Positions 1-7,271 of a stretch of 51,911 nucleotides of DNA are shown piece after piece. The first letter of the stretch is position 1; the number at the start of each line of letters is the position of its first letter. The notes beneath the pieces are model-generated. The model was given only the letters and a program-made list of their open reading frames with translations, searched no databases and had not been told where the DNA came from. This DNA comes from Treponema sp. (GTDB lineage Bacteria; Spirochaetota; Spirochaetia; Treponematales; Treponemataceae). The stretch lies in NCBI GenBank assembly GCA_016296575.1, contig JAEDJA010000017.1, forward strand, positions 1 through 51,911, in the 5' to 3' direction. The translations under genes were made by a program, and so were the position numbers.

Positions 1-207
1 GAGCCATGTGAATATAGCGAAGCTGAAAATAACTGAGGTACATTACACCAAAATAAGAACTTGGTACAAAGAAAAGAATAAATCGTTTAAAAATATTCAT
101 AAACTATTTCTCCATATATAAAAACACTATTAATCAGTATAAATTAATATGTTGAATTTGTTAATAAAAAATTTAATGTTTTGGAGATATTTAAAGAGTG
201 ATATGGC

Positions 208-234
208 AAAAAAAATCCCCGCTCTAGGCAGGGA
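208..234 (-). terminator. intrinsic terminator of the tRNA pair
   Basis: On the minus strand a 7-bp stem (216-222 with 228-234, one G-T pair) with a 5-base loop is followed by eight T (208-215). It lies just downstream of tRNA-Arg and fits termination of a tRNA-His/tRNA-Arg transcript. The rest of 1-207 is AT-rich and I see no gene in it. Confidence 0.75.
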
Positions 235-255
235 GTTTTGGTTCCGAAGATTTAT

Positions 256-329
256 TGCGTCCGACACGATTCGAACGTGCGACCTACGGATTCGAAGTCC
301 GTTGCTCTATCCAGCTGAGCTACGGGCGC
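256..329 (-). tRNA. tRNA-Arg(TCG)
   Basis: The minus strand folds as a cloverleaf: D arm, anticodon stem ACGGA/TCCGT around loop CTTCGAA (anticodon TCG) and a T arm with TTCGAAT. CCA is not encoded. The acceptor stem has an apparent C4/A69 mismatch (plus-strand bases 326 and 260); all other acceptor pairs are Watson-Crick. It lies 7 bases downstream of tRNA-His on the same strand. Confidence 0.95.
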
Positions 330-336
330 AAAGTTG

Positions 337-409
337 GGTGCCTAGTCGGGATCGAACCGACGACAACCAGATCCACAATCTGGCGCTCTACCGCTGAACT
401 ATAGGCACC
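337..409 (-). tRNA. tRNA-His(GTG)
   Basis: The minus strand folds as a cloverleaf with anticodon loop TTGTGGA (anticodon GTG). The His-specific extra G-1 is encoded (base 409) opposite C73 (base 337). A complete CCA end is not encoded. It is upstream of tRNA-Arg in what looks like one short transcript ending at the terminator near 208. Confidence 0.95.
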
Positions 410-521
410 GTAAAAGGTTTTTATAATATATCAGAAATGCATTTTTGTTTCAAGTGCAAAAATCCTTAAATGTCCAAAAATCCTTAAAGAGCCATTTCTT
501 CCATAAAACATTGTGATTTGT

Positions 522-533
522 TATAATCAATTT
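522..533 (+). promoter_or_regulatory. -10 box placed for a leaderless chromate transporter mRNA
   Basis: A perfect TATAAT lies at 522-527, six bases before the ATG at 534, with no Shine-Dalgarno sequence between them. The -35 region is poor (TTCCAT at 499-504, 17-base spacer), so this is one of the weaker members of the leaderless set. Confidence 0.45.
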
Positions 534-1124
534 ATGAATATTTATCTTGAATTATATCTTACCTTTGCAAAAATAGGAGCTTTTACCATTGGTGGTGGTA
601 TGGCTATGATGCCTATGATGCAAACTGAACTGGTAGATAAACGTCATTGGATAACCGAGGATGATCTTATTGATTATTATGCAATTGGTCAGTCAACACC
701 TGGAATTATTGCAGTAAATGTTTCTACATTCGCAGGTTTTCGTCAGAAGGGGATTCTTGGTGGAATTGTTTCAACACTTGGAATGATAACTCCTTGTCTT
801 TTCATAATTACTATTCTTGCTACCTTCATCAACTCTGTAAATGATTTTCCTCTTGCAATAAAGGCTTTAAAAGGTGTGAATGTTGCAGTTGCAGCTCTTC
901 TTACAAAAGTAACCTACACCTTCTGCAAAAAAACTGTAAAAAACTGGTGGTCTTTAGTCCTTCTTCTTGTTTCTTTCAGTTTGATTTTCTTTGTAAAAGT
1001 ACCAAGTGCCATTGTTATTGTTTCAGGTGTAATTCTTGGTCTTATAGTTTCTGCTGTTCAGGTAAATAAAGAAAAGAAAGCTTTGAAATCAGAAAGTATA
1101 GATGATAAAGGAGGTAATGAATAA
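534..1124 (+). CDS. chromate transporter family protein, N-half subunit
   Basis: This is a short-chain CHR (ChrA-like) membrane protein. Chromate transporters of this type work as two half-size proteins encoded in tandem. The sequence opens with the family signature FAKIGAFTIGGGMAMMPMM, followed by the STPGIIAVN motif and several hydrophobic segments. Its length of about 196 residues is normal for a half-transporter. I chose ATG 534 over the in-frame GTG 513 because the family motif starts a few residues after 534 and a TATAAT box occupies 522-527. The stop overlaps the next start by one base (TAATG), so the two subunits are probably translationally coupled. The real substrate in an anaerobe may not be chromate. 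Confidence 0.85.
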   Translation: MNIYLELYLTFAKIGAFTIGGGMAMMPMMQTELVDKRHWITEDDLIDYYAIGQSTPGIIAVNVSTFAGFRQKGILGGIVSTLGMITPCLFIITILATFINSVNDFPLAIKALKGVNVAVAALLTKVTYTFCKKTVKNWWSLVLLLVSFSLIFFVKVPSAIVIVSGVILGLIVSAVQVNKEKKALKSESIDDKGGNE

Positions 1125-1696
1125 TGGAAAATTGTCCTTCCTTGCTCTGGCTGTTTGGTACTTTCTTTTATGTAGGCCTTTTTACTATTGGTGGCGGTCT
1201 TGTTGCTGTTACTCTTATGGAAGAAGCTATAGTTCAGAATGGAATTATTTCTGCTGAAACTTTCTATAATATGGTAGCCATTTCTGAATCAACACCAGGT
1301 CCTCTTGGTATCAATATGGCAACCTATGTTGGTTATAATCTCTATGGAATTCCTGGAGCTTTAATTACAAGTATTGCAGAAGTTCTTCCATCTCTTGTAA
1401 TTATAATGGTGATTGCAAAATTCCTTCAGAAATACAGCGAAAATAAATCTGTTAAGTCGGTTCTTTCAGTAATTCGCCCAATATCTACTGGAGTTATTAT
1501 TGTTGCTGCTGCAAATATTTTCCTTCTTGCTTTGGTAAATTTGCCTTCATCCTGGTCAGATTTTGATATTAAAACTTTATTTGAATTAAAATCACTTATT
1601 GCATATACAGTATTTGCTTTTATTTTCTTTAGATTTAAGGTTCACCCGATTTTTATTATGATTTCAGGGGCTGTATTTGGAATGATTTTCCTGTAG
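1124..1696 (+). CDS. chromate transporter family protein, C-half subunit
   Basis: This is the second half-transporter of the tandem CHR pair, 190 residues. It repeats the family layout: FYVGLFTIGGGLVAV near the N-terminus, then ESTPGPLGINMATYVG, then hydrophobic segments to the end. A strong ribosome binding site (AAAGGAGG) lies inside the end of the first gene, and the start codon overlaps the upstream stop. Both subunits are expected in the inner membrane, probably as a hetero-oligomer. No regulator gene (ChrB type) is adjacent. Specificity cannot be read from sequence. Confidence 0.85.
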   Translation: MENCPSLLWLFGTFFYVGLFTIGGGLVAVTLMEEAIVQNGIISAETFYNMVAISESTPGPLGINMATYVGYNLYGIPGALITSIAEVLPSLVIIMVIAKFLQKYSENKSVKSVLSVIRPISTGVIIVAAANIFLLALVNLPSSWSDFDIKTLFELKSLIAYTVFAFIFFRFKVHPIFIMISGAVFGMIFL

Positions 1697-1728
1697 GTTC
1701 TTTGTTTCAGGTTTTCTACATGAATATA

Positions 1729-1757
1729 TTGAATTAGTCAAAGTTTTTTGATAAAAT
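1729..1757 (+). promoter_or_regulatory. sigma-70 type promoter of yebC
   Basis: TTGAAT at 1729-1734 and TAAAAT at 1752-1757 with a 17-base spacer. A clear ribosome binding site (AAAGGAG) follows before the yebC start at 1799, so this gene has a conventional leader. Confidence 0.6.
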
Positions 1758-1798
1758 ATATAAACTTATTCTTGTAAATTTATTTTAAAGGAGTTCCC

Positions 1799-2542
1799 AT
1801 GTCAGGACACAGTAAATGGGCCACCATTAAACATGCTAAAGGACTTGCCGATGCAAAACGCGGTAAAATCTTTACAAAATTCATCAAAGAAATCTCTATC
1901 GCTGCTCGTATGGGTGGTGGAGATCCTAACTCAAACCCAAGACTTCGTACAGTAATTCTTAAAGCACGTGCTGCCAACATGCCTAAAGATAACATCGAAC
2001 GTGCTATCAAAAAAGGTACTGGTGAAGATGGCGGAGCTGCTTACGAAGAATTCCTTTATGAAGGATACGCTCCAGGTGGTGTTGCTGTAATGGTTGAAGT
2101 TCTTACAGATAACAAAAACCGCGCTGCTGCTGATGTTCGCAATATTTTCAACAAATCTGGTGGAAACCTTGGTACTTCTGGATCTGTATCTCGTATGTTC
2201 CAGCGTAAAGGTCAGATTGCTTATGATGCAGAAAAAGTATCAGAAGATGAACTTATGGAAGTAGCTTTGGAAGCTGGTGCTGATGATATCGTAAATGAAG
2301 ATGGAGTAATCACAGTAACAACAACTCCAGATTCATTCGCTGATGTACTTGATGCATTGAATGAAAAAGGATATGAATCACTTTCAGCTGAAGTAGCCAT
2401 GGTTCCAGATGCATACACATCAGTTGATGCAGAAACAGCTGCTAAAGTTCAGAAAATGATCGACAAACTTGAGGACAATGATGATGTTCAGAACGTTTAC
2501 CACACAGCTGAATATCCAGATGACTTTGTTCCAGAAGAATAA
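1799..2542 (+). CDS. yebC: YebC/PmpR family protein
   Basis: This belongs to the YebC/TACO1 family, described as DNA-binding regulators and, more recently, as translation factors that relieve stalling at proline-rich stretches. The N-terminus MSGHSKWATIKHAKG is the family signature, followed by the conserved GGGDPNSNPRLR and NMPKDNIERAIKKGTG segments. The length (247 residues) is standard. The start is fixed by the signature and by AAAGGAG seven bases upstream. It is monocistronic: its own promoter lies upstream and a terminator lies at 2621-2656. Confidence 0.97.
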   Translation: MSGHSKWATIKHAKGLADAKRGKIFTKFIKEISIAARMGGGDPNSNPRLRTVILKARAANMPKDNIERAIKKGTGEDGGAAYEEFLYEGYAPGGVAVMVEVLTDNKNRAAADVRNIFNKSGGNLGTSGSVSRMFQRKGQIAYDAEKVSEDELMEVALEAGADDIVNEDGVITVTTTPDSFADVLDALNEKGYESLSAEVAMVPDAYTSVDAETAAKVQKMIDKLEDNDDVQNVYHTAEYPDDFVPEE

Positions 2543-2620
2543 TTTTTAGCGTTTGAAACGTCTTCTAGATGGCCGCTCAATTATGAAGGCCACGGAAAAA
2601 GGTCTCCACTTTATTAGCTA

Positions 2621-2656
2621 AAAGCCGTCCAAAGTTTTGAGTCACTGGGCGGCTTT
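2621..2656 (+). terminator. intrinsic terminator downstream of yebC
   Basis: A 10-bp stem (2621-2630 with 2647-2656, one G-T pair) with a 16-base loop, followed by a T-rich stretch (ACTTTTT). It is 78 bases after the yebC stop. Confidence 0.75.
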
Positions 2657-2774
2657 ACTTTTTAACTCTTTCTATCTTTTAAGTAAGAAAGGGCTGCTAG
2701 AATGAGAATGGCTAAATCAATAGCCAACGAAAGAATTTCGTATAAAGTCATTCCGCAAAGCTCCCTAAAATCAA

Positions 2775-3235
2775 ATAGAAAATATCATAAACAGCGGCTC
2801 TAACTGCGGAATTCAGATTCGTGTTGAGTATAAGGATATTCAGCAGGCTGGAGAAAAAACCGGGCGCCAAAAAATTGACTTGCGTGCAAGCCTTGCAACA
2901 GATGAACAGCGTGAACTTTTTGACAACTTAAGGATTTTTCCGAAGAACTGTTCAGTGAATATCAAAAAATCTTGAACGAAAGAAAGTATTTTGATTCCAT
3001 CGACCACACTGTATTAAAGCAGTTTTTATGCAGGATTATAAAAGATGCCTGTTTTAGGCTGGCGCATTACAAAAGAAAAATATTTTTGCTTTACAAAATA
3101 AAACGCCGAATGAAAAACCGTTTGAAAGAAATCCAGAAACCCTTTGAAAATGGTAAAATCACCGAAGAAAAAGCTGTGGAATGGACAAAAGCCGTGTTTG
3201 CAGCACGGAAACTTCTTGAATTCTTTTGTATCTTC
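2775..3235 (+). pseudogene. decayed gene remnant, plus strand, unknown family
   Basis: Two adjoining frames read like one former protein. The first piece begins after a stop with no start codon and reads GSNCGIQIRVEYKDIQQAGE up to RELFDN near 2927. The second continues as LKDFSEELFSEYQKILNERK and through HYKRKIFLLYKIKRRMKNRL to ARKLLEF near 3230. A frameshift is needed between the pieces and another would be needed after 3230. The composition is charged and helical, unlike random AT-rich sequence. I do not recognise the family. With the opposite-strand fragment at 3215-3381 it marks this stretch as a decay zone. Confidence 0.5.
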
Positions 3236-3381
3236 CATTGTTTCCTTCAGAAGATTCATTTTTTCGATGATTCTTGGAAGATTTGATACAATTGGCATTC
3301 CCTCGATTATCTTTGGAAGTCTCTCACAATATTTAACTTCTTTTTCGATTGAGTCTTCTTCATTTTTTGCTAGGCTTTACT
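3215..3381 (-). pseudogene. possible gene fragment, minus strand, unknown family
   Basis: The minus strand from 3381 toward 3215 reads as a charged helical peptide (for example VKYCERLPKIIEGMPIVSNL, then RIIEKMNLLKETMEDTKEFK) with codon use like the neighbouring genes. It has no credible start or ending. It runs head-on into the plus-strand remnant at about 3230, so the two could be unrelated debris or two parts of one gene separated by an inversion. No function is proposed. Confidence 0.35.
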
Positions 3382-3408
3382 GAAATTTAATTCTTGCTGT
3401 GACTTGAG

Positions 3409-3456
3409 AAAAAAAAACACCACCTGAATAAATTTTACTCTATTCAAGTGGTGTTT
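3409..3456 (-). terminator. strong terminator, minus-strand orientation
   Basis: A 16-bp stem (3415-3430 with 3441-3456, one C/A mismatch) with a 10-base loop, followed on the minus strand by nine T (3409-3417). It is placed to end transcription of the lipoprotein gene. On the plus strand there is no comparable U-tract. Confidence 0.8.
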
Positions 3457-3598
3457 GTAAATGCAGTCTTTTACAGACTTTTTCAGTGGCATTAAAATAT
3501 AAAACTCCCATTTTTTGAAAGTTTACTTTTAACAGCCCTTTGTATAATCAAAAATTAGCTACTAATTTTTTTGTAAATGGTGCAGAAACCTAGGCTTC

Positions 3599-3670
3599 TT
3601 ATACACCAGCAGAAACTTTTGCCCAACCAACTGGTGTTATTTTAATAGCTTGTAGATTCTTCTTATTTAC
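3599..3670 (-). pseudogene. frameshifted 3' tail of the lipoprotein gene
   Basis: Directly after the lipoprotein stop, the +1 frame reads NLQAIKITPVGWAKVSAGV and then stops. This resembles TITLTATGWAKVEAAMG inside the lipoprotein. Removing one base from the A-run around 3665-3669 would join the two in frame. It is therefore either the lost C-terminal repeat of the same gene or a remnant of a tandem paralogue. Confidence 0.5.
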
Positions 3671-4331
3671 TTACAGCAGGTGTTTGTTGTCCTGGTTTAT
3701 TTGGGTCTAGTGTAACTGGTGGTTCTTTACCACCGCCACCCATAGCAGCTTCTACTTTTGCCCAACCAGTAGCTGTTAGAGTGATTGTATTTGTTGCATC
3801 GTCTTTAGTATAATCATTCTCTTCAAAGTCTTTTAAAGCGATATCCAATGCTTCTTCAGGCATTTTGAAGGTAAAATCTTTGTCAGAATCTGGAATGTCA
3901 TAAAAAATAGTCCACATTGTTCCAACTGCATAACTTACAACAATGTCTTCTTTGTCTCCAGAAACAGCTGGTGGAATAGTAATTGTAAATTTACCATCAG
4001 TTAATTTTGTTGTTGATAACTGATGCTCGGCATATTTACCTGTTCCTTTTAATGTTGCAACATCATCTGCAACTGTATAGGTTGCTGGTATTGACTCTCC
4101 AAAAAAAGACACTTCACAGTCTTTATCTGAAGTAAAAATAATATAACTGGCAAAAGATGCTTTTTCACCTTCGCCTGTCATTCCAACAAACACGTTTCCC
4201 TTAAATTTGTTTGTTACAGCAGGTGTTTCTGGCTCTAGTGGAACTGGATCTGTTTCTGTCTTACAACCAATAAATCCAACTACCAAAAACACTACCATCA
4301 ATGCAAAAATTACTTTCTTTAAGTTTTTCAT
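3663..4331 (-). CDS. hypothetical lipoprotein
   Basis: A predicted exported lipoprotein of 222 residues from the start chosen here. The N-terminus MKNLKKVIF is followed by a hydrophobic segment and a lipobox (VGFIGC), so Cys is the expected lipidated residue. The mature part is beta-rich and acidic, with a C-terminal TATGWAKVEAA motif and a Gly/Pro-rich tail. I use the second ATG (4331): AAGGAG sits six bases before it, inside what would be the first codons of the longer reading frame. It is divergent from the XRE regulator. The family is not recognised. The 3' end looks frameshifted (see 3599-3670). Confidence 0.75.
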   Translation of the reverse strand: MKNLKKVIFALMVVFLVVGFIGCKTETDPVPLEPETPAVTNKFKGNVFVGMTGEGEKASFASYIIFTSDKDCEVSFFGESIPATYTVADDVATLKGTGKYAEHQLSTTKLTDGKFTITIPPAVSGDKEDIVVSYAVGTMWTIFYDIPDSDKDFTFKMPEEALDIALKDFEENDYTKDDATNTITLTATGWAKVEAAMGGGGKEPPVTLDPNKPGQQTPAVSK

Positions 4332-4422
4332 AAAAAACTCCTTCAAAAAATTTTGGAAAGTTCACAACGTAAACTTACTAAAAATGACTCTCATTACGTC
4401 AGTTTTAGCACTCCATTTGAAA

Positions 4423-4440
4423 TAAGACTTCCATGTCTTA
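4423..4440. promoter_or_regulatory. inverted repeat between lipoprotein and XRE genes
   Basis: TAAGAC and GTCTTA form a perfect dyad with a 6-base spacer, in the divergent intergenic region between a lipoprotein gene and a helix-turn-helix regulator. An operator is the simplest guess, but there is no direct evidence. Confidence 0.25.
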
Positions 4441-4589
4441 CAGATTGCACAACTAGATACTTACGCTATACTTTTTTACAATCTATATAATTATGATAAT
4501 CTACATTTAGATATTGTCAATGTATTTTTAATTTAATTAGATATTCTAGTTCTATGTAATTGAATTGTATTTTTATTGATACTAAGACA

Positions 4590-4910
4590 ATGAAATTTGA
4601 TATTCAAACAAGATTAGCCCACAATTTGAAACGCCTACGAAAAAATCTCAATCTTACTCAATTTGAATTAGCAGAAAAAGCAAACATATCTGAAGCAATG
4701 GTAAAAAGCATAGAACTTTCCCTTGCTTGGCCTAGCGACAAAACACTTTCCCAACTTTCTGAAGCACTGAATGTTGATGTTATAAATTTCTTTCTTCCTA
4801 CTAATACAGAATCTTTTATAAATTCATCATTATTTTCAAATATCAAAGATATAGTAACAGAAAATTACAACGAATATCTTCAAACCATTTTGTCTGAAAT
4901 CAAAATTTAA
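4590..4910 (+). CDS. XRE family helix-turn-helix regulator
   Basis: A small (106-residue) Cro/CI-type DNA-binding protein. Residues about 8-62 form the HTH_3 domain: NLKRLRKNLNLTQFELAEKA, then ISEAMVKSIELSLAWPSDKT and LSQLSEALNVDVINFF. The remaining 40 residues are a short helical tail that may dimerise. I prefer ATG 4590 to the in-frame TTG 4560 because the HTH begins shortly after it. There is no Shine-Dalgarno sequence, and a -10-like GATACT ends six bases before the ATG. It is divergent from the lipoprotein gene and may regulate it. Confidence 0.8.
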   Translation: MKFDIQTRLAHNLKRLRKNLNLTQFELAEKANISEAMVKSIELSLAWPSDKTLSQLSEALNVDVINFFLPTNTESFINSSLFSNIKDIVTENYNEYLQTILSEIKI

Positions 4911-4971
4911 TTTCTTTTCCGCAACTTTTCCAAAGAATTTTCTATCCCTTTTTTTTATTATTTTTTTCAGA

Positions 4972-4984
4972 TATAATTAAAATT
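4972..4984 (+). promoter_or_regulatory. -10 box placed for leaderless thiI
   Basis: TATAAT at 4972-4977, seven bases before the thiI ATG at 4985, with no Shine-Dalgarno sequence. The -35 is not recognisable in the T-rich upstream tract. Confidence 0.45.
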
Positions 4985-6151
4985 ATGAAAACTTATCTTG
5001 GAAAACTCGGTGAACTTACATTAAAGGGTTCAAATCTTCATGAATTTGAACTGGCACTTGCTAAAAACGTTCGCTTTTATATGGATGGAACTGGAGCTAA
5101 AGTTGCGGTTCGTGGTGGACGACTCTATATTACTTGTGAAGATCAATACGCAGAACAGGCAGAATTTTGTCTTACTCATCTTATCGGTATTGCTGGATGG
5201 GCTCTTACTAATGTTTGTGAAAATGAAGTTGAGACAATGAAGCTGGTTGTAGAAAAAATAGCAAAAGAAGAAAGTGAAAAAGGGGCAAAAACTTTTAAAA
5301 TTGAAGCCCGACGTTCTTTTAAACAGTTTCCATTGAATTCCTATGAAATCGCCTGTGAAGTAGCAGATTATGCTGAAAAATATCTTAAGGTAGATGTTCA
5401 TCATCCTGATGTTGTAATTAATGTTGAAGTTCGTGAACAATGCTATATTTATGCCGCTTCTAATCAGGGATGTCGTGGACTTCCAGTAGGTACATCTTCA
5501 AAAGGACTTTTGCTTCTTTCTGGTGGTCTTGATTCACCTGTTGCTGGTTATAGAATGCTTCGCCGTGGTATGAAGATTGAATGTGTATATTTCCATTCTT
5601 ATCCATATACTTCTGAGGAAGCTCAAAAAAAAGTTGAAGATCTTGCACAAAAGCTTGCTGATTTTGGTCTTGTAACTTATTTAAGCATTGTTCCATTTAC
5701 AGAAGTTCAGATGAAGATTAAAGAAAAGGCTCCTGAAGCCTGGAGTACACTTATGCTCCGTGTCTGCATGATGAAAGTGGCAAATATGCTTGCTCAGCGT
5801 GTAAAAGCCTCTGCCATAATTACAGGAGAAAGTCTTGGACAGGTTGCCAGTCAGACTATTGAAAATATGACTGTAACAGAACATTTTGCAGAAATACCAA
5901 TGCTTCGTCCTCTTGTAGGTCTTGATAAAGAAGAAATTATTACAACTGCAAACTTTATCGGCACATATGATATTTCCATTCTTCCTTATGAAGATTGCTG
6001 TGTTCTTTTTTCACCACGTCATCCTGTTTTGCGTGGACGAATTGAGGATGCAGAAGATATTTACAACAAACTTGAAATTGAAGATCTTATCAAAAAATCT
6101 TTTGATGAAAGAGAAGTTAAGAAATTTGAAGCAAAAAAATGGAATGCCTAA
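4985..6151 (+). CDS. thiI: tRNA 4-thiouridine synthase ThiI
   Basis: ThiI adenylates U8 of tRNA and transfers sulfur to make 4-thiouridine; in some bacteria it also feeds thiamine thiazole synthesis. The N-terminal ferredoxin-like/THUMP region covers residues about 1-165 (KIEARRSFKQFPLNSYEI is typical). The PP-loop ATPase domain starts at about 175, with the pyrophosphate loop SGGLDS at 179-184. The protein is 388 residues and lacks the C-terminal rhodanese domain of the enterobacterial form, which is common in other phyla. A separate sulfur carrier is then needed and none is adjacent. The stop overlaps the convergent azlD stop by four bases. Confidence 0.95.
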   Translation: MKTYLGKLGELTLKGSNLHEFELALAKNVRFYMDGTGAKVAVRGGRLYITCEDQYAEQAEFCLTHLIGIAGWALTNVCENEVETMKLVVEKIAKEESEKGAKTFKIEARRSFKQFPLNSYEIACEVADYAEKYLKVDVHHPDVVINVEVREQCYIYAASNQGCRGLPVGTSSKGLLLLSGGLDSPVAGYRMLRRGMKIECVYFHSYPYTSEEAQKKVEDLAQKLADFGLVTYLSIVPFTEVQMKIKEKAPEAWSTLMLRVCMMKVANMLAQRVKASAIITGESLGQVASQTIENMTVTEHFAEIPMLRPLVGLDKEEIITTANFIGTYDISILPYEDCCVLFSPRHPVLRGRIEDAEDIYNKLEIEDLIKKSFDEREVKKFEAKKWNA

Positions 6152-6483
6152 AGTACTCTGATAAGCACCATGTAGGTTATTGTTCCACCGAAGATGCTTA
6201 TTAGAGGATTATGTTTCCACAAGTAGGTTAATACTGTAACTGTAACGCCACAAAGTTCAGGCACAAAACTTACCGGAGAAGTAAATCCTACATTTTTAAG
6301 ACAGTAAAAAGTAAGACATCCCATTACCATTGGCGGAATATAACGTTCTATAAAGCGGATAACCTTTGGTGGTTCATGCTTTGAAAATAGAATAAAAGGA
6401 AAAGCTCTTTCAAGACAGATGACTGCTGCAATGCAGAAAGTGGCAATAAGGGCTTGTCCTAAAGTCAGCTGTGTTGGATTCAT
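6148..6483 (-). CDS. azlD: AzlD family branched-chain amino acid exporter, small subunit
   Basis: AzlD-type small membrane protein (111 residues, several hydrophobic segments) that pairs with AzlC for branched-chain amino acid export. The pattern LERAFPFILFSKHEPPKVIRF is characteristic of the family. Its start overlaps the azlC stop by four bases (ATGA-type coupling), so the two subunits should be made together. Confidence 0.88.
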   Translation of the reverse strand: MNPTQLTLGQALIATFCIAAVICLERAFPFILFSKHEPPKVIRFIERYIPPMVMGCLTFYCLKNVGFTSPVSFVPELCGVTVTVLTYLWKHNPLISIFGGTITYMVLIRVL

Positions 6484-7193
6484 TGATTACCTTCCTTGTT
6501 TTTTGTTTTTCTTGTTCTGAGCAATGTAATTGTTGCAATTCCAGCGGCCAAAGCAATAAGAAGAATGTTATTTGCGTCTGCAAAAAGACCAAATCTCCAT
6601 AAAATAATGGCAATAATTGTTACGATGGATCCAATAATTGGAGGAAGCAGGTCTTTTGTTTTTTCAATCTGATCAATAAGAAGAACTACAAATAAGGCTG
6701 TAAGTGCAAAATCAACACCAGAAAAATCAAATGGAATAAGGGAACCTGCAACAGCTCCTATAATGCTTCCCAAAATCCAGTAACTGTGATCCAGAAGAGC
6801 AATGAAAAAGTAGAAAGGACCTGGTTTTGAACCTTCTGGAACTTCTGTTGTTGTAAGAAGAGAATATGTTTCATCAGTAAGTCCAAAAATAATGTAATAC
6901 TTCCATTTTCCGATGCTCTGAAATTTGGTAATAAGAGAAAGTCCGTACACAATGTGTCTTATGTTTACAAGAAGCTCTGTAAAAATGATCATTGAAAGGG
7001 GAGTTCCAGCAGCAAAAAGCCCGACTGCAACATACTGGCCTGCTCCTGCAAAAATAAAGAGGCTCATTACAAAACTAAGCCACCAGGGATATCCTTTTTG
7101 AACAAGCATCAGTCCAAATGCAATACCGATTGCTATATATCCGAAGAAGACTGGTAAAGATACCTTTAATGCTTTAGAGAATGTTTTATTCAT
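6480..7193 (-). CDS. azlC: AzlC family branched-chain amino acid exporter, large subunit
   Basis: AzlC-type permease subunit (237 residues), an inner-membrane protein with several hydrophobic segments. The N-terminal SLPVFFGYIAIGIAFGLML and the later LLVNIRHIVYGLSL match the family. In Bacillus, azlC is linked to azaleucine resistance and leucine export. The ATG at 7193 has no ribosome binding site. A TATAAT box (7202-7207) lies eight bases upstream with TTGATT 17 bases further, which suggests a leaderless or very short leader mRNA. It is divergent from pta. Confidence 0.9.
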   Translation of the reverse strand: MNKTFSKALKVSLPVFFGYIAIGIAFGLMLVQKGYPWWLSFVMSLFIFAGAGQYVAVGLFAAGTPLSMIIFTELLVNIRHIVYGLSLITKFQSIGKWKYYIIFGLTDETYSLLTTTEVPEGSKPGPFYFFIALLDHSYWILGSIIGAVAGSLIPFDFSGVDFALTALFVVLLIDQIEKTKDLLPPIIGSIVTIIAIILWRFGLFADANNILLIALAAGIATITLLRTRKTKNKEGNQ

Positions 7194-7201
7194 GGGGCAG
7201 T

Positions 7202-7230
7202 ATTATAGTAGAAACGTTGAAAAAAATCAA
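7202..7230 (-). promoter_or_regulatory. promoter of azlCD
   Basis: On the minus strand TTGATT (7225-7230), a 17-base spacer and TATAAT (7202-7207), eight bases before the azlC ATG. It overlaps the pta promoter on the other strand. Confidence 0.6.
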
Positions 7231-7245
7231 AATTTGTGGTAATGT
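7217..7245 (+). promoter_or_regulatory. promoter of pta
   Basis: TTGAAA (7217-7222), a 17-base spacer and TAATGT (7240-7245). The leader contains ACGAGGA, but about 14 bases separate it from the ATG at 7272, which is longer than ideal. Confidence 0.45.
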
Positions 7246-7271
7246 GACCCTACGAGGATTAAAATTTTACT

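Noticed and set aside
149..397. An 82-codon plus-strand reading frame at the left end
   Set aside because: It runs antisense through tRNA-Arg and tRNA-His and has no ribosome binding site; the tRNAs explain the sequence.
513..533. GTG start for the chromate transporter
   Set aside because: It would place the -10-like TATAAT inside the gene and adds seven residues before the conserved N-terminus.
3026..3298. A 90-codon minus-strand frame across the decay zone
   Set aside because: Only its first part looks like coding sequence; the remainder is the antisense of the better plus-strand remnant.
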